Position numbers and translations under genes: made by a program. The notes beneath the pieces are model-generated. The model ran no database searches. It worked only from the letters and a program-made list of their open reading frames with translations, and was not told the DNA's origin. Of a stretch of DNA of 64,000 nucleotides, positions 39,868 through 48,210 are shown piece after piece. This DNA is from Paratinospora sagittata (taxonomy: Eukaryota; Streptophyta; Magnoliopsida; Ranunculales; Menispermaceae), in assembly GCA_035771175.1 (NCBI GenBank), contig CM069597.1, positions 10,265,001-10,329,000 of the forward strand, read 5' to 3'. Positions within the stretch are counted from its first letter, which is position 1. Each line of letters opens with the position of its first letter.

Positions 39868-40140
39868 ATGCAAACCAGGAAGAGAGGAAGGCCACGTGCT
39901 GTTCGTCCAGCAGTGGAGGCACCTCCTGAGATTCAGGAACCGCCGCCTCCGATAACAGCACAGGCCCAACCCACCACTGCCACTACATCTGGGCAGGCAA
40001 TACCACCCCCACCCGCACCCTTTGCCATGCCTTCAGGCATTGAAACCTTCTTCGCTGGATTTATTGAGGCGATGAAGGTTACTGTTCAAACTTCCGTTCG
40101 TGAGACCGCTGCCAGTCAAGTTGTCACAACTTCGAGCGTT
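39868..40140 (+). pseudogene. gag: gag N-terminal remnant
   Basis: ATG at 39,868 opens a frame that begins MQTRKRGRPR, a basic start, followed by a Pro/Gln/Ala/Thr-rich stretch (residues ~15-55) and then a helical-looking segment with [10 protein letters not shown]. This low-complexity start before a helical domain is what chromovirus gag proteins commonly show. The frame runs only to a stop at 40,159-40,161 (97 codons). The capsid core, the CCHC zinc knuckle and the protease that should follow are missing, because the sequence switches to the protease-RT linker somewhere in 40,125-40,150. The last ~10 residues are therefore junction-derived. The gag assignment rests on position and composition and is moderately sure. 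Confidence 0.65.
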
Positions 40141-40450
40141 GTCTCTTGGCGACGGCAATGAATCACCAGCTCTGTACCCTCCTGAAGTACGCGATGTTCC
40201 CGTCGTATCTGAATTCCCAACCGTTTTTCTTAATGACCTTCCTGGTCTACCTCCAGTTAGGGAATTCGATTTTGAGATCAACCTCATACCTGGGACAGGG
40301 CCTATCTCAATTCCACCATATAGAATGTCCAATGTTGAACTGGTCGAATTAGACAAACAACTTAAGGAATTAGAGAGTATTGGCTTCATCCGAAAGAGTT
40401 CATCACCCTGGGGTGCTCCAGTTCTGTTTGTTCGCAAAAAGGATGGTTCG
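40141..40450 (+). pseudogene. pol: Protease-RT linker and N-terminal reverse transcriptase fragment
   Basis: In a different frame from gag, about 100 residues match the conserved plant Ty3/gypsy stretch before and into [19 protein letters not shown], then [51 protein letters not shown]. These are the region upstream of RT and RT's first strand and helices. Immediately after KKDGS, where RLCIDYRELN-type sequence is expected, the sequence jumps near 40,450 to the RT C-terminus. The deletion removes the palm including the catalytic YxDD box, roughly 130 residues judged from the family, and shifts the frame. No enzyme activity is possible from this fragment. Confidence 0.85.
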
Positions 40451-40461
40451 TTATTCTTGGT

Positions 40462-42555
40462 TTGGCTGGCTATTACAGACGCTTCATCAAGGATTTCTCA
40501 AAGTTTGCTGAACCTATGACCAAGCTCACTCGAAAAGACGTGCGCTTTATCTGGAATTCCGCCTGTGAAGCATCATTTCAGGAATTGAAGAAACGCCTCA
40601 CGACAGCACCTGTACTTATCACTCCAAGAAATGCAATTGGATTTTCATTATACACCGACGCCTCTCTCCAAGGCTTAGGTGTCGTGCTAATGCAAGACGG
40701 CCAAGTGGGTGCATATGCGTCCAGACAACTGAAGATTCATGAGGGTAATTACCCAACGCATGACTTGGAACTTGCAGCTGTTGTGTTTGCACTAAAATTA
40801 TGGCGTCATTACCTCTACGGTGAACGGTTCGAGGTCTTCTCGAATCACAAGAGTCTTAAGTACATATACACTCAGCGAGACCTAAACCTCCGCCAAAGAC
40901 GATGGTTGGAATTCTTAAAAGATTATGACTTTCAACTCCGGTACCATCCCGGAAAGGCCAATGTTGTGGCTGATGCCCTGAGTAGAAAATCTTATGTTCC
41001 TTGCACTCTTAACTATGAAATGGGAAAGTTGGCTACAGAGTTGGAGAACTTTAACGTACAACTGACCATAGAGGGACCAAGACCACGACTCTCTCAATTA
41101 TCAGCTACCTCTGACCTCGTTCGCAAGATTTCAGCTACTCAAGCCAATGACCTTTTTTTAATGGAGAAACGAGAACTTCTACTCAGCGGGCAAGACCTTC
41201 CTCATTGGTCAGTCTCTGACGACGGAGCCGTTTTCTATAAAAAACGTCTTTGTCTTCCGAACGATCCTGAGGTTCGGAAAGACGTGCTTACTGAGATGCA
41301 CTGTTCGAGATACGCTATGCATCCTGGGGGTGACAAGATGTACCAGGATGTCAAGCGCCAATTCTGGTTTTCTGGAATGAAGAAGGCAATTGCAGACTTC
41401 GTTGCTCGATGTCTTGTTTGCCAGAAAGTTAAGGCAGAACGCAGACTTCCCTCTGGCCTTCTCCAACCGTTATCTATTGGAGAATGGAAATGGGAGAACA
41501 TCGCAATGGATTTTGTTACAGCCTTACCTCGAAATAATAAAGGACAAGATGCTATCTGGGTTATCATTGACCGACTTACAAAGTCGGCACACTTCTTGCC
41601 AATAAAGTTCACTGATAATCCAGCCAAACTTGCCGAACTCTATGAAAGAGAGATCGTACGCCTCCATGGAATACCACTCACGATCGTCTCTGATCGAGAC
41701 CCTCGATTCACATCCAACTTTTGGCAAAGTTTCCAACATAGAATGGGTTCTAAGATCACTATGAGCACAGCCTTCCACCCTCAGACTGATGGGCAGTCAG
41801 AGCGGCTTATCCAAATCTTAGAAGACATGTTACGATGCTGCATTTTGGACTTTCATGACGGATGGGCAAAGTATTTGCATCTAGCCGAGTTTGCATACAA
41901 CAACAGCTACCAAACTAGTATCGGCATGGCACCATACGAGGCTCTCTATGGTCGGCCTTGCAGATCTCCGATATGCTGGTTAGATATGGCAGATCGACCG
42001 CAGTTAGGCCCTGAACTAGTACAAGAGACTTCTGAAAAGATCACACTCGTAAAGGAACGGCTTCGTGTTGCACAAAGTCGACAGAAGAGCTATGCTGACA
42101 AGCGGCGACAACCTCTAGAATTTGATAAGGGGGACTTTGTTTTTCTGAAAGTCCAGCCCACAAGAGGTGTCAAACGCTTTGGGATCAAAGGCAAGCTCTC
42201 CCCGCGATATATCGGTCCATTTTTTATCATTGAACGTATTGGCAAACTTGCTTATCGTCTGTCCCTTCCATCATCCATGCCTAAGGTTCATGACGTTTTT
42301 CACGTATCTATGCTTCGCAAGTGTCGTCCTGATCCTTCGCATATCATCCCTTTAGTCGAGGTTCGGGTTGAGGAAGGAAATACGTACCAGGAGAAAGCAA
42401 TCCAGATTTTAAATACAAAAACTCAAGAACTACGGCGCCGTAGCATACCACTTGTGAAAGTGCTCTGGGATCACCACGGCGTAGAAGAAGCAACATGGGA
42501 ACTAGAATCAACCATCAAACAAAAATACCCTGAATTGTTTTCTAGCACCAACTGA
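40462..42555 (+). CDS. pol: pol 3' fragment: RT C-terminus, RNase H, integrase, chromodomain
   Basis: An uninterrupted 697-codon frame ending at TGA 42,553-42,555. The first ATG lies inside the conserved [11 protein letters not shown] motif at the RT end, so it is not a native start; the frame is the tail of a polyprotein. Residues ~58-175: RNase H, with TDAS (D66), DLELAA (E103) and ADALSRK (D171), but the third acidic residue, expected in the SDHKSL motif, is Asn128 (codon 40,843-40,845). Residues ~278-320: integrase HHCC zinc finger (H280, H287, C317, C320). Residues ~346-450: integrase core D350, D411, E447, with the expected 35-residue D-E spacing. Residues ~575-600: GPF/Y-type module (RYIGPFFII). 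Residues ~642-694: chromodomain ending in [17 protein letters not shown]. The integrase and chromodomain look intact although RT is destroyed upstream. Chromodomains of this group are thought to direct integration to heterochromatin, consistent with a satellite target. Confidence 0.92.
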   Translation: MAGYYRRFIKDFSKFAEPMTKLTRKDVRFIWNSACEASFQELKKRLTTAPVLITPRNAIGFSLYTDASLQGLGVVLMQDGQVGAYASRQLKIHEGNYPTHDLELAAVVFALKLWRHYLYGERFEVFSNHKSLKYIYTQRDLNLRQRRWLEFLKDYDFQLRYHPGKANVVADALSRKSYVPCTLNYEMGKLATELENFNVQLTIEGPRPRLSQLSATSDLVRKISATQANDLFLMEKRELLLSGQDLPHWSVSDDGAVFYKKRLCLPNDPEVRKDVLTEMHCSRYAMHPGGDKMYQDVKRQFWFSGMKKAIADFVARCLVCQKVKAERRLPSGLLQPLSIGEWKWENIAMDFVTALPRNNKGQDAIWVIIDRLTKSAHFLPIKFTDNPAKLAELYEREIVRLHGIPLTIVSDRDPRFTSNFWQSFQHRMGSKITMSTAFHPQTDGQSERLIQILEDMLRCCILDFHDGWAKYLHLAEFAYNNSYQTSIGMAPYEALYGRPCRSPICWLDMADRPQLGPELVQETSEKITLVKERLRVAQSRQKSYADKRRQPLEFDKGDFVFLKVQPTRGVKRFGIKGKLSPRYIGPFFIIERIGKLAYRLSLPSSMPKVHDVFHVSMLRKCRPDPSHIIPLVEVRVEEGNTYQEKAIQILNTKTQELRRRSIPLVKVLWDHHGVEEATWELESTIKQKYPELFSSTN

Positions 42556-42777
42556 TGAAGTGATACGTTGTATTATCTTCACTTATCCATATCAGGATGA
42601 AACATTGTTTACACCTATCATAATACATTGTTTCACTTCAAGAACTACCAGATATCTGAAAATAATATCAATGGATAGAGTATTGCACACATGCAGTGGC
42701 CTCATTCACAGCCTGCGGCTACTTCTCAAACCGCCAACCCCCATCACTACTTGACTTGATTTCGAGGGCGAAATCCC
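42556..42777 (+). other. 3' untranslated region of the element
   Basis: About 220 bp between the pol stop and the polypurine tract. No motif or ORF worth calling was seen. Confidence 0.6.
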
Positions 42778-42793
42778 TTTAAGGGGGGTAGAG
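42778..42793 (+). promoter_or_regulatory. Polypurine tract (plus-strand primer site)
   Basis: TTTAAGGGGGGTAGAG lies directly before TGTAATACC, the start of the 3' LTR. A G-rich purine run at this place primes plus-strand DNA synthesis in LTR retroelements and fixes the LTR boundary at 42,794. Confidence 0.88.
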
Positions 42794-42813
42794 TGTAATA
42801 CCCTGTATTTCAC

Positions 42814-42850
42814 AAAAAAAAAAAAAAAAAAAAATAAAAAATAAAAAATT
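42814..42850 (+). repeat. A-rich tract in U3
   Basis: Twenty-one consecutive A residues (42,814-42,834), then TAAAAAATAAAAAAT. It lies just inside the LTR start and is a likely nucleosome-excluding and length-unstable tract. Confidence 0.9.
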
Positions 42851-42880
42851 ACTATTTGAAATTTTTACTATTTGGGCAAC

Positions 42881-43104
42881 GCCCGAACGTTCAGGCGCAT
42901 GCCAGAACGTTCAGGCGCATGCCAGAACGTTCAGGCGCCTGCCAGAACGTTCAGGCGGCATGCCAGAACGTTCAGGCGGCATGCCAGAACGTTCAGGCGC
43001 CTGCCAGAACGTTCAGGCGCCATGCCAGAACGTTCAGGCGCCATGCCAGAACGTTCAGGCGCCTGCCAGAACGTTCAGGCGCCTGCCAGAACGTTCGGGC
43101 GCAC
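42881..43104 (+). repeat. LTR minisatellite, 11 units of 20-21 bp, each with GAACGTTC
   Basis: Units start at 42,881, 42,901, 42,921, 42,941, 42,962, 42,983, 43,003, 43,024, 43,045, 43,065 and 43,085. The core is GCCAGAACGTTCAGGCG with variable ends CAT, CCT, GCAT or CCAT. The first unit has GCCCGAACG and the last GTTCGGGCG. Every unit contains the 8-bp palindrome GAACGTTC, and several also have palindromic GGCGCC. The array ends about 10 bp before the TATA box, a typical place for enhancer repeats. Confidence 0.96.
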
Positions 43105-43112
43105 AAAATCTC

Positions 43113-43120
43113 TATATAAG
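43113..43120 (+). promoter_or_regulatory. TATA box of the LTR promoter (TATATAAG)
   Basis: TATATAAG follows the minisatellite and precedes a pyrimidine-rich CTCCTCATTTCTCATTTCTC stretch, the usual look of a plant pol II core promoter. Transcription would start about 30 bp downstream, near 43,145-43,155. Confidence 0.75.
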
Positions 43121-43221
43121 AAACCTCCTCATTTCTCATTTCTCACACCAAATCACCTTCTCTTGTGATTTTCCTTCTCCTTTCTACGCATTCTAAGTTT
43201 TTAGTCTTTGAGACTCCCGGT

Positions 43222-43311
43222 GCGGTGCAACAAAGTTCTGTCCGGAGGAAAGCGCCAGATCTGAAAGCGGTACAACGAAGTTCTGTCCGGAGAAAAGCAC
43301 CAGATCTGAAG
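43222..43311 (+). repeat. Tandem duplication in the LTR, 2 x 45 bp
   Basis: Units 43,222-43,266 and 43,267-43,311 share GAAGTTCTGTCCGGAG-type sequence and CCAGATCTGAA, with a handful of transitions between them. They lie in the presumed R/U5 part of the LTR. Confidence 0.88.
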
Positions 43312-43620
43312 GTGGGGAACGAAACATAGGTTTGCATGTTTCATAACTTTTATTAAAGTTTACATTCAATTATTATTATGTCTACTATTCATTTACACTG
43401 CATTATGTCATATAATGGCTTAACCTTGGACGTCGTGATACCGACCCTGATAAGGATCACTAGACGTTGCCAAAGTCAGTATAAATGTCAAGAAAAGACC
43501 ACACTAGTAGACTAAACTAGTTCATGCATTGGCATCATACATATCACCACCTAGGGACGTATATGGTTTATGACTCATAGAATAGTTAGAAGCATTGCTC
43601 ACTATTCATATTATTTCTCT

Positions 43621-43760
43621 GGAGAGGGACGTACATGAGAACTCGGCTACGCCGGGGAGGGACATCAGTACGTGAATCCAGAGCATCGTTCCTGAGGAGG
43701 GACGTACAGTGAGAACCTGGCTACGCCCGGGGAAGGACACCTGTACGTGAACTCAGGCGA
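43621..43760 (+). repeat. Tandem duplication in the LTR, 2 x ~73 bp
   Basis: The order GGAGGGACGTACA, GAGAAC, GGCTACGCC, GGGGA, GTACGTGAA occurs once from 43,621 and again from about 43,694. The units differ by several substitutions and small indels. Function unknown. Confidence 0.78.
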
Positions 43761-44197
43761 TGTACGCTCATCAAACCATTAATACGTGACGGTGTCATGC
43801 ATACATACATATTGATTGATTATGATGCTTACATGTGTATTTAAGATATTTGATATTGAAGTATGCTTTATTAATTGTTATACTCATGCACTATTTACCC
43901 ACTGAGCGCGTTAAGCTCACTCCAATATTATCAAATCTTTCACAGGAAATTAGGGTGGACTGGGTGCAGGTTATGGGGCCCACATTTTGTACCCTTTGTA
44001 TGAATCATTGGGAATTTTGGGAGTATGTTCCCTTGACCATTTTATGTACAAAAGTATTCTGAATTATATGAAATCAGATTTGTACTGTGTACTGTATTTC
44101 CGCTGCGTACTCTGTTATTACCATTATGATTGTTTCAAATGCGCGCCCCGTCCGAGAGTGTACCGCCGGTTTAGGCGCGTCCGGGCGGGGTGTGACA

Positions 44198-44202
44198 ATT
44201 GC
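44198..44202. repeat. Target-site duplication, right copy (ATTGC)
   Basis: Second copy of the 5-bp duplication. After it the satellite continues with TTTCTCCACCAACTC, completing the monomer interrupted at 38,439. Confidence 0.93.
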
Positions 44203-44999
44203 TTTCTCCACCAACTCTTTGAGCGAGTCCTAATATCCTTCTAGCAACCTCCAGAATAGATGGAACTCCGTTCCAATATCCCGATGAATTTTTGACCCCT
44301 CAATCTCAAATTTTGGTTTAAATGAACTAAATTTACTTAGAAAATGTGTTTGAGGCAATCGCGACCAATCCACCAGACTGCTTTCTCCACCAACTCTTTG
44401 AGCGAGTCCCAATATCCTTCTAGGAACCCCGGAATAGATGGAACTCCGTTCCAATATCCCGGTGAATTTTTGATCCCCAAATCTAAATTTTGGTTTAAAT
44501 GAACTAAATATACTTAGAAAAAGTGTTTGAGGCAATCGCGACCAATCCACCGGACTACTTTCTCTACCAACTCCTTGAGCGAGTCCCAATATCCTTCAAG
44601 CAACCCCCAGAATAGATGGAACTCCGTTTCAAGATCCCGATGAATTTTTGACCCCAAATCTAAAATTTTGGTTTAAATGAACTAAATTTACTTAGAAAAT
44701 GTGTTTGAGGGAATCGCGACCAATCCTCCGTATTGCTTTCTCCACCAACTCTTTCAGCGAGTCCTAATATCCTTCTAGCAACCTCCAGAATAGATGGAAC
44801 TCCGTTCCAATATCCCGATGAATTTTTGACCCCTCAATCTCAAATTTTGGTTTAAATGAACTAAATTTACTTAGAAAATGTGTTTGAGGCAATCGCGACC
44901 AATCCACCAGACTGCTTTCTCCACCAACTCTTTGAGCGAGTCCCAATATCCTTCTAGGAACCCCGGAATAGATGGAACTCCGTTCCAATATCCCGGTGA

Positions 45000-47900
45000 A
45001 TTTTTGATCCCCAAATCTAAATTTTGGTTTAAATGAACTAAATATACTTAGAAAAAGTGTTTGAGGCAATCGCAACCAATCCACCGGATTACTTTCTCTA
45101 CCAACTCCTTGAGCGAGTCCCAATATCCTTCAAGCAACCCCCAGAATTGATGGAACTCCGTTTCAATATCCCGATGATTTTTTGATCCCCAAATCTAAAT
45201 TTTGGTTTAAATGAACTAAATATACTTAGAAAAAGTGTTTGAGGCAATCGCGACCAATCCACCATATTGCTTTCTCCACCAACTCTTTGAGCGAGTCCCA
45301 ATATCCTTTTAGGAACCCCCGGAATAGATGGAACTCCGTTCCAATATCCCGGTGAATTTTTGACCCCCAAATCTAAATTTTGTTTTAGATGAACTAAATA
45401 TACTTAGAAAAAGTATTTGAGGCAATCGCGACCAATCCACCGGATTGCTTTCTCTACCAACTCCTTGAGCGAGTCCCAATATCCTTCAAGCAACCCCCAG
45501 AATAGATGGAACTCCGTTTCAAGATCCCGATGAATTTTTGACCCCAAATCTAAAATTTTGGTTTAAATGAACTAAATTTACTTAGAAAATGTGTTTGAGG
45601 GAATCGCGACCAATCCGCCGTATTGCTTTCTCCACCAACTCTTTGAGCGAGTCCTAATATCCTTCTAGCAACCTCCAGAATAGATGGAACTCCGTTCCAA
45701 TATCCCGATGAATTTTTGACCCCTCAATCTCAAATTTTGGTTTAAATGAACTAAATTTACTTAGAAAATGTGTTTGAGGCAATCGCGACCAATCCACCAG
45801 ACTGCTTTCTCCACCAACTCTTTGAGCGAGTCCCAATATCATTCTAGGAACCCCGGAATAGATGGAACTCCGTTCCAATATCCCGGTGAATTTTTGATCC
45901 CCAAATCTAAATTTTTGTTTAAATGAACTAAATATACTTAGAAAAAGTGTTTGAGGCAATCGCGACCAATCCACCGGATTACTTTCTCTACCAACTCCTT
46001 GAGCGAGTCCCAATATCCTTCAAGCAACCCCCAGAATTGATGGAACTCCGTTTCAATATCCCGATGAATTTTTGACCCCCAAATCTAAAATTTTGGTTGA
46101 AATGAACTAAATTTACTTAGAAAATGTGTTTGAGGCAATCGCGACCAATCCACTAGACTGCTTTCTCCACCAACTCTTTGAGCGAGTCCCAATATCCTTC
46201 TAGGAACCCCCGGAATAGATGGAACTCCGTTCCAATATCCCGGTGAATTATTGATCCCCAAATCTAAATTTTGGTTTAAATGAACTAAATATACTTAGAA
46301 AATGTGTTTGAGGCAATCGCGACCAAATCCACCGGGCTACTTTCTCTACCAACTCGAGCGAGTCCCAATATCCTTCAAGCAACCCCCAGAATAGATGGAA
46401 CTCCGTTTCAATATCCCGATGAATTTTTTACCCCCAAATCTAAGATTTTGGTTTAAATGAACTAAATTTACTTAGAAAATGTGTTTGAGGCAATCACGAC
46501 CAATCCACCAGATTGCTTTCTCCACCAACTCTTTGAGCGAGTCCCAATATCCTTCTAGGAACCCCCGGAATAGATGGAACTCCGTTCCAATATCCCGGTG
46601 AATTTTTGATCCCCAAATCTAAATTTTGGTTTAAATGAACTAAATATACTTAGAAAAAGTGTTTGAGGCAATCGCAACCAATCCACCGGATTACTTTCTC
46701 TACCAACTCCTTGAGCGAGTCCCAATATCCTTCAAGCAACCCCCAGAATTGATGGAACTCCGTTTCAATATCCCGATGATTTTTTGATCCCCAAATCTAA
46801 ATTTTGGTTTAAATGAACTAAATATACTTAGAAAAAGTGTTTGAGGCAATCGCGACCAATCCACCATATTGCTTTCTCCACCAACTCTTTGAGCGAGTCC
46901 CAATATCCTTTTAGGAACCCCCGGAATAGATGGAACTCCGTTCCAATATCCCGGTGAATTTTTGACCCCCAAATCTAAATTTTGTTTTAGATGAACTAAA
47001 TATACTTAGAAAAAGTATTTGAGGCAATCGCGACCAATCCACCGGATTGCTTTCTCTACCAACTCCTTGAGCGAGTCCCAATATCCTTCAAGCAACCCCC
47101 AGAATAGATGGAACTCCGTTTCAAGATCCCGATGAATTTTTGACCCCAAATCTAAAATTTTGGTTTAAATGAACTAAATTTACTTAGAAAATGTGTTTGA
47201 GGGAATCGCGACCAATCCGCCGTATTGCTTTCTCCACCAACTCTTTGAGCGAGTCCTAATATCCTTCTAGCAACCTCCAGAATAGATGGAACTCCGTTCC
47301 AATATCCCGATGAATTTTTGACCCCTCAATCTCAAATTTTGGTTTAAATGAACTAAATTTACTTAGAAAATGTGTTTGAGGCAATCGCGACCAATCCACC
47401 AGACTGCTTTCTCCACCAACTCTTTGAGCGAGTCCCAATATCATTCTAGGAACCCCGGAATAGATGGAACTCCGTTCCAATATCCCGGTGAATTTTTGAT
47501 CCCCAAATCTAAATTTTTGTTTAAATGAACTAAATATACTTAGAAAAAGTGTTTGAGGCAATCGCGACCAATCCACCGGATTGCTTTCTCTACCAACTCC
47601 TTGAGCGAGTCCCAATATCCTTCAAGCAACCCCCAGAATTGATGGAACTCCGTTTCAATATCCCGATGAATTTTTGACCCCCAAATCTAAAATTTTGGTT
47701 GAAATGAACTAAATTTACTTAGAAAATGTGTTTGAGGCAATCGCGACCAATCCACTAGACTGCTTTCTCCACCAACTCTTTGAGCGAGTCCCAATATCCT
47801 TCTAGGAACCCCCGGAATAGATGGAACTCCGTTCCAATATCCCGGTGAATTATTGATCCCCAAATCTAAATTTTGGTTTAAATGAACTAAATATACTTAG

Positions 47901-48210
47901 AAAATGTGTTTGAGGCAATCGCGACCAAATCCACCGGGCTACTTTCTCTACCAACTCGAGCGAGTCCCAATATCCTTCAAGCAACCCCCAGAATAGATGG
48001 AACTCCGTTTCAATATCCCGATGAATTTTTTACCCCCAAATCTAAGATTTTGGTTTAAATGAACTAAATTTACTTAGAAAATGTGTTTGAGGCAATCACG
48101 ACCAATCCACCAGATTGCTTTCTCCACCAACTCTTTGAGCGAGTCCCAATATCCTTCTAGGAACCCCCGGAATAGATGGAACTCCGTTCCAATATCCCGG
48201 TGAATTTTTT
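45000..48210. repeat. 1,602-bp tandem duplication (9-mer), two copies
   Basis: Copies are about 45.0-46.6 kb and 46.6-48.2 kb. Paired markers at offset 1,602 include 45,098/46,700, 45,654/47,256 and the CCAAATCCACCGGGC variant with a shortened AACTCGAGCG at 46,321/47,923. Similarity ends near 48,211, where one copy reads TTTTTGATCC and the other TTTTTTATCC. Confidence 0.82.

Larger units (their letters stand above)
38440..44197 (+). mobile_element. Defective Ty3/gypsy chromovirus inserted in the satellite, with an aberrant palindromic 5' end
   Basis: A 5,758-bp insertion, flanked by ATTGC, starting TG and ending CA, with an 11-bp perfect terminal inverted repeat (TGTCACACCCC / GGGGTGTGACA). 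Order on the + strand: 501-bp palindrome; untranslated region with three degenerate repeats; gag N-terminus; deletion; protease-RT linker and first RT residues; deletion of the RT core; RNase H, integrase and chromodomain; polypurine tract; 3' LTR. RNase H-before-integrase order and the C-terminal chromodomain identify a plant chromovirus; Tekay/Del clade is my best guess. The expected 5' LTR (beginning TGTAATACC and containing the GAACGTTC minisatellite) and an initiator-Met primer-binding site (TGGTATCAGAGC type) are absent. The copy is non-autonomous. Confidence 0.88.
42794..44197 (+). mobile_element. 3' long terminal repeat, 1,404 bp
   Basis: Starts TGTAATACCC right after the polypurine tract and ends GGGGTGTGACA at the target-site duplication, so TG...CA with imperfect inverted ends. 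U3 holds a 21-A run (42,814-42,834) and an 11-copy GAACGTTC minisatellite, followed by TATATAAG at 43,113. Downstream are two further short tandem duplications (43,222-43,311 and 43,621-43,760). A TTTACCCACTGAGCG block near 43,895 resembles a motif I associate with other plant gypsy LTRs. No matching 5' LTR exists, so LTR divergence cannot be used to date the insertion. Confidence 0.88.

Noticed and set aside
40033..41778. Overlapping ORFs in other frames and on the minus strand within the element (for example 40,033-40,437, 41,209-41,466, 41,524-41,778)
   Set aside because: Shadows of the pol frame; no recognisable domain, while the + frame has full RNase H and integrase motifs.
42856..43196. 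Repetitive ORFs in three frames (ARTFRR / QNVQA / PERSGA repeats)
   Set aside because: Products of the 20-21 bp LTR minisatellite read in different frames; the region is promoter DNA.
38440..44197. A TIR DNA transposon, because of the 11-bp perfect terminal inverted repeat
   Set aside because: The 5-bp duplication, polypurine tract, LTR, RNase H and integrase identify an LTR retroelement; no transposase is present. The inverted ends are explained by the palindromic left end.
43835..44244. Small + strand ORFs in the LTR (75 and 85 codons)
   Set aside because: Non-coding U5/R sequence, no recognisable domain, and one runs into the satellite.
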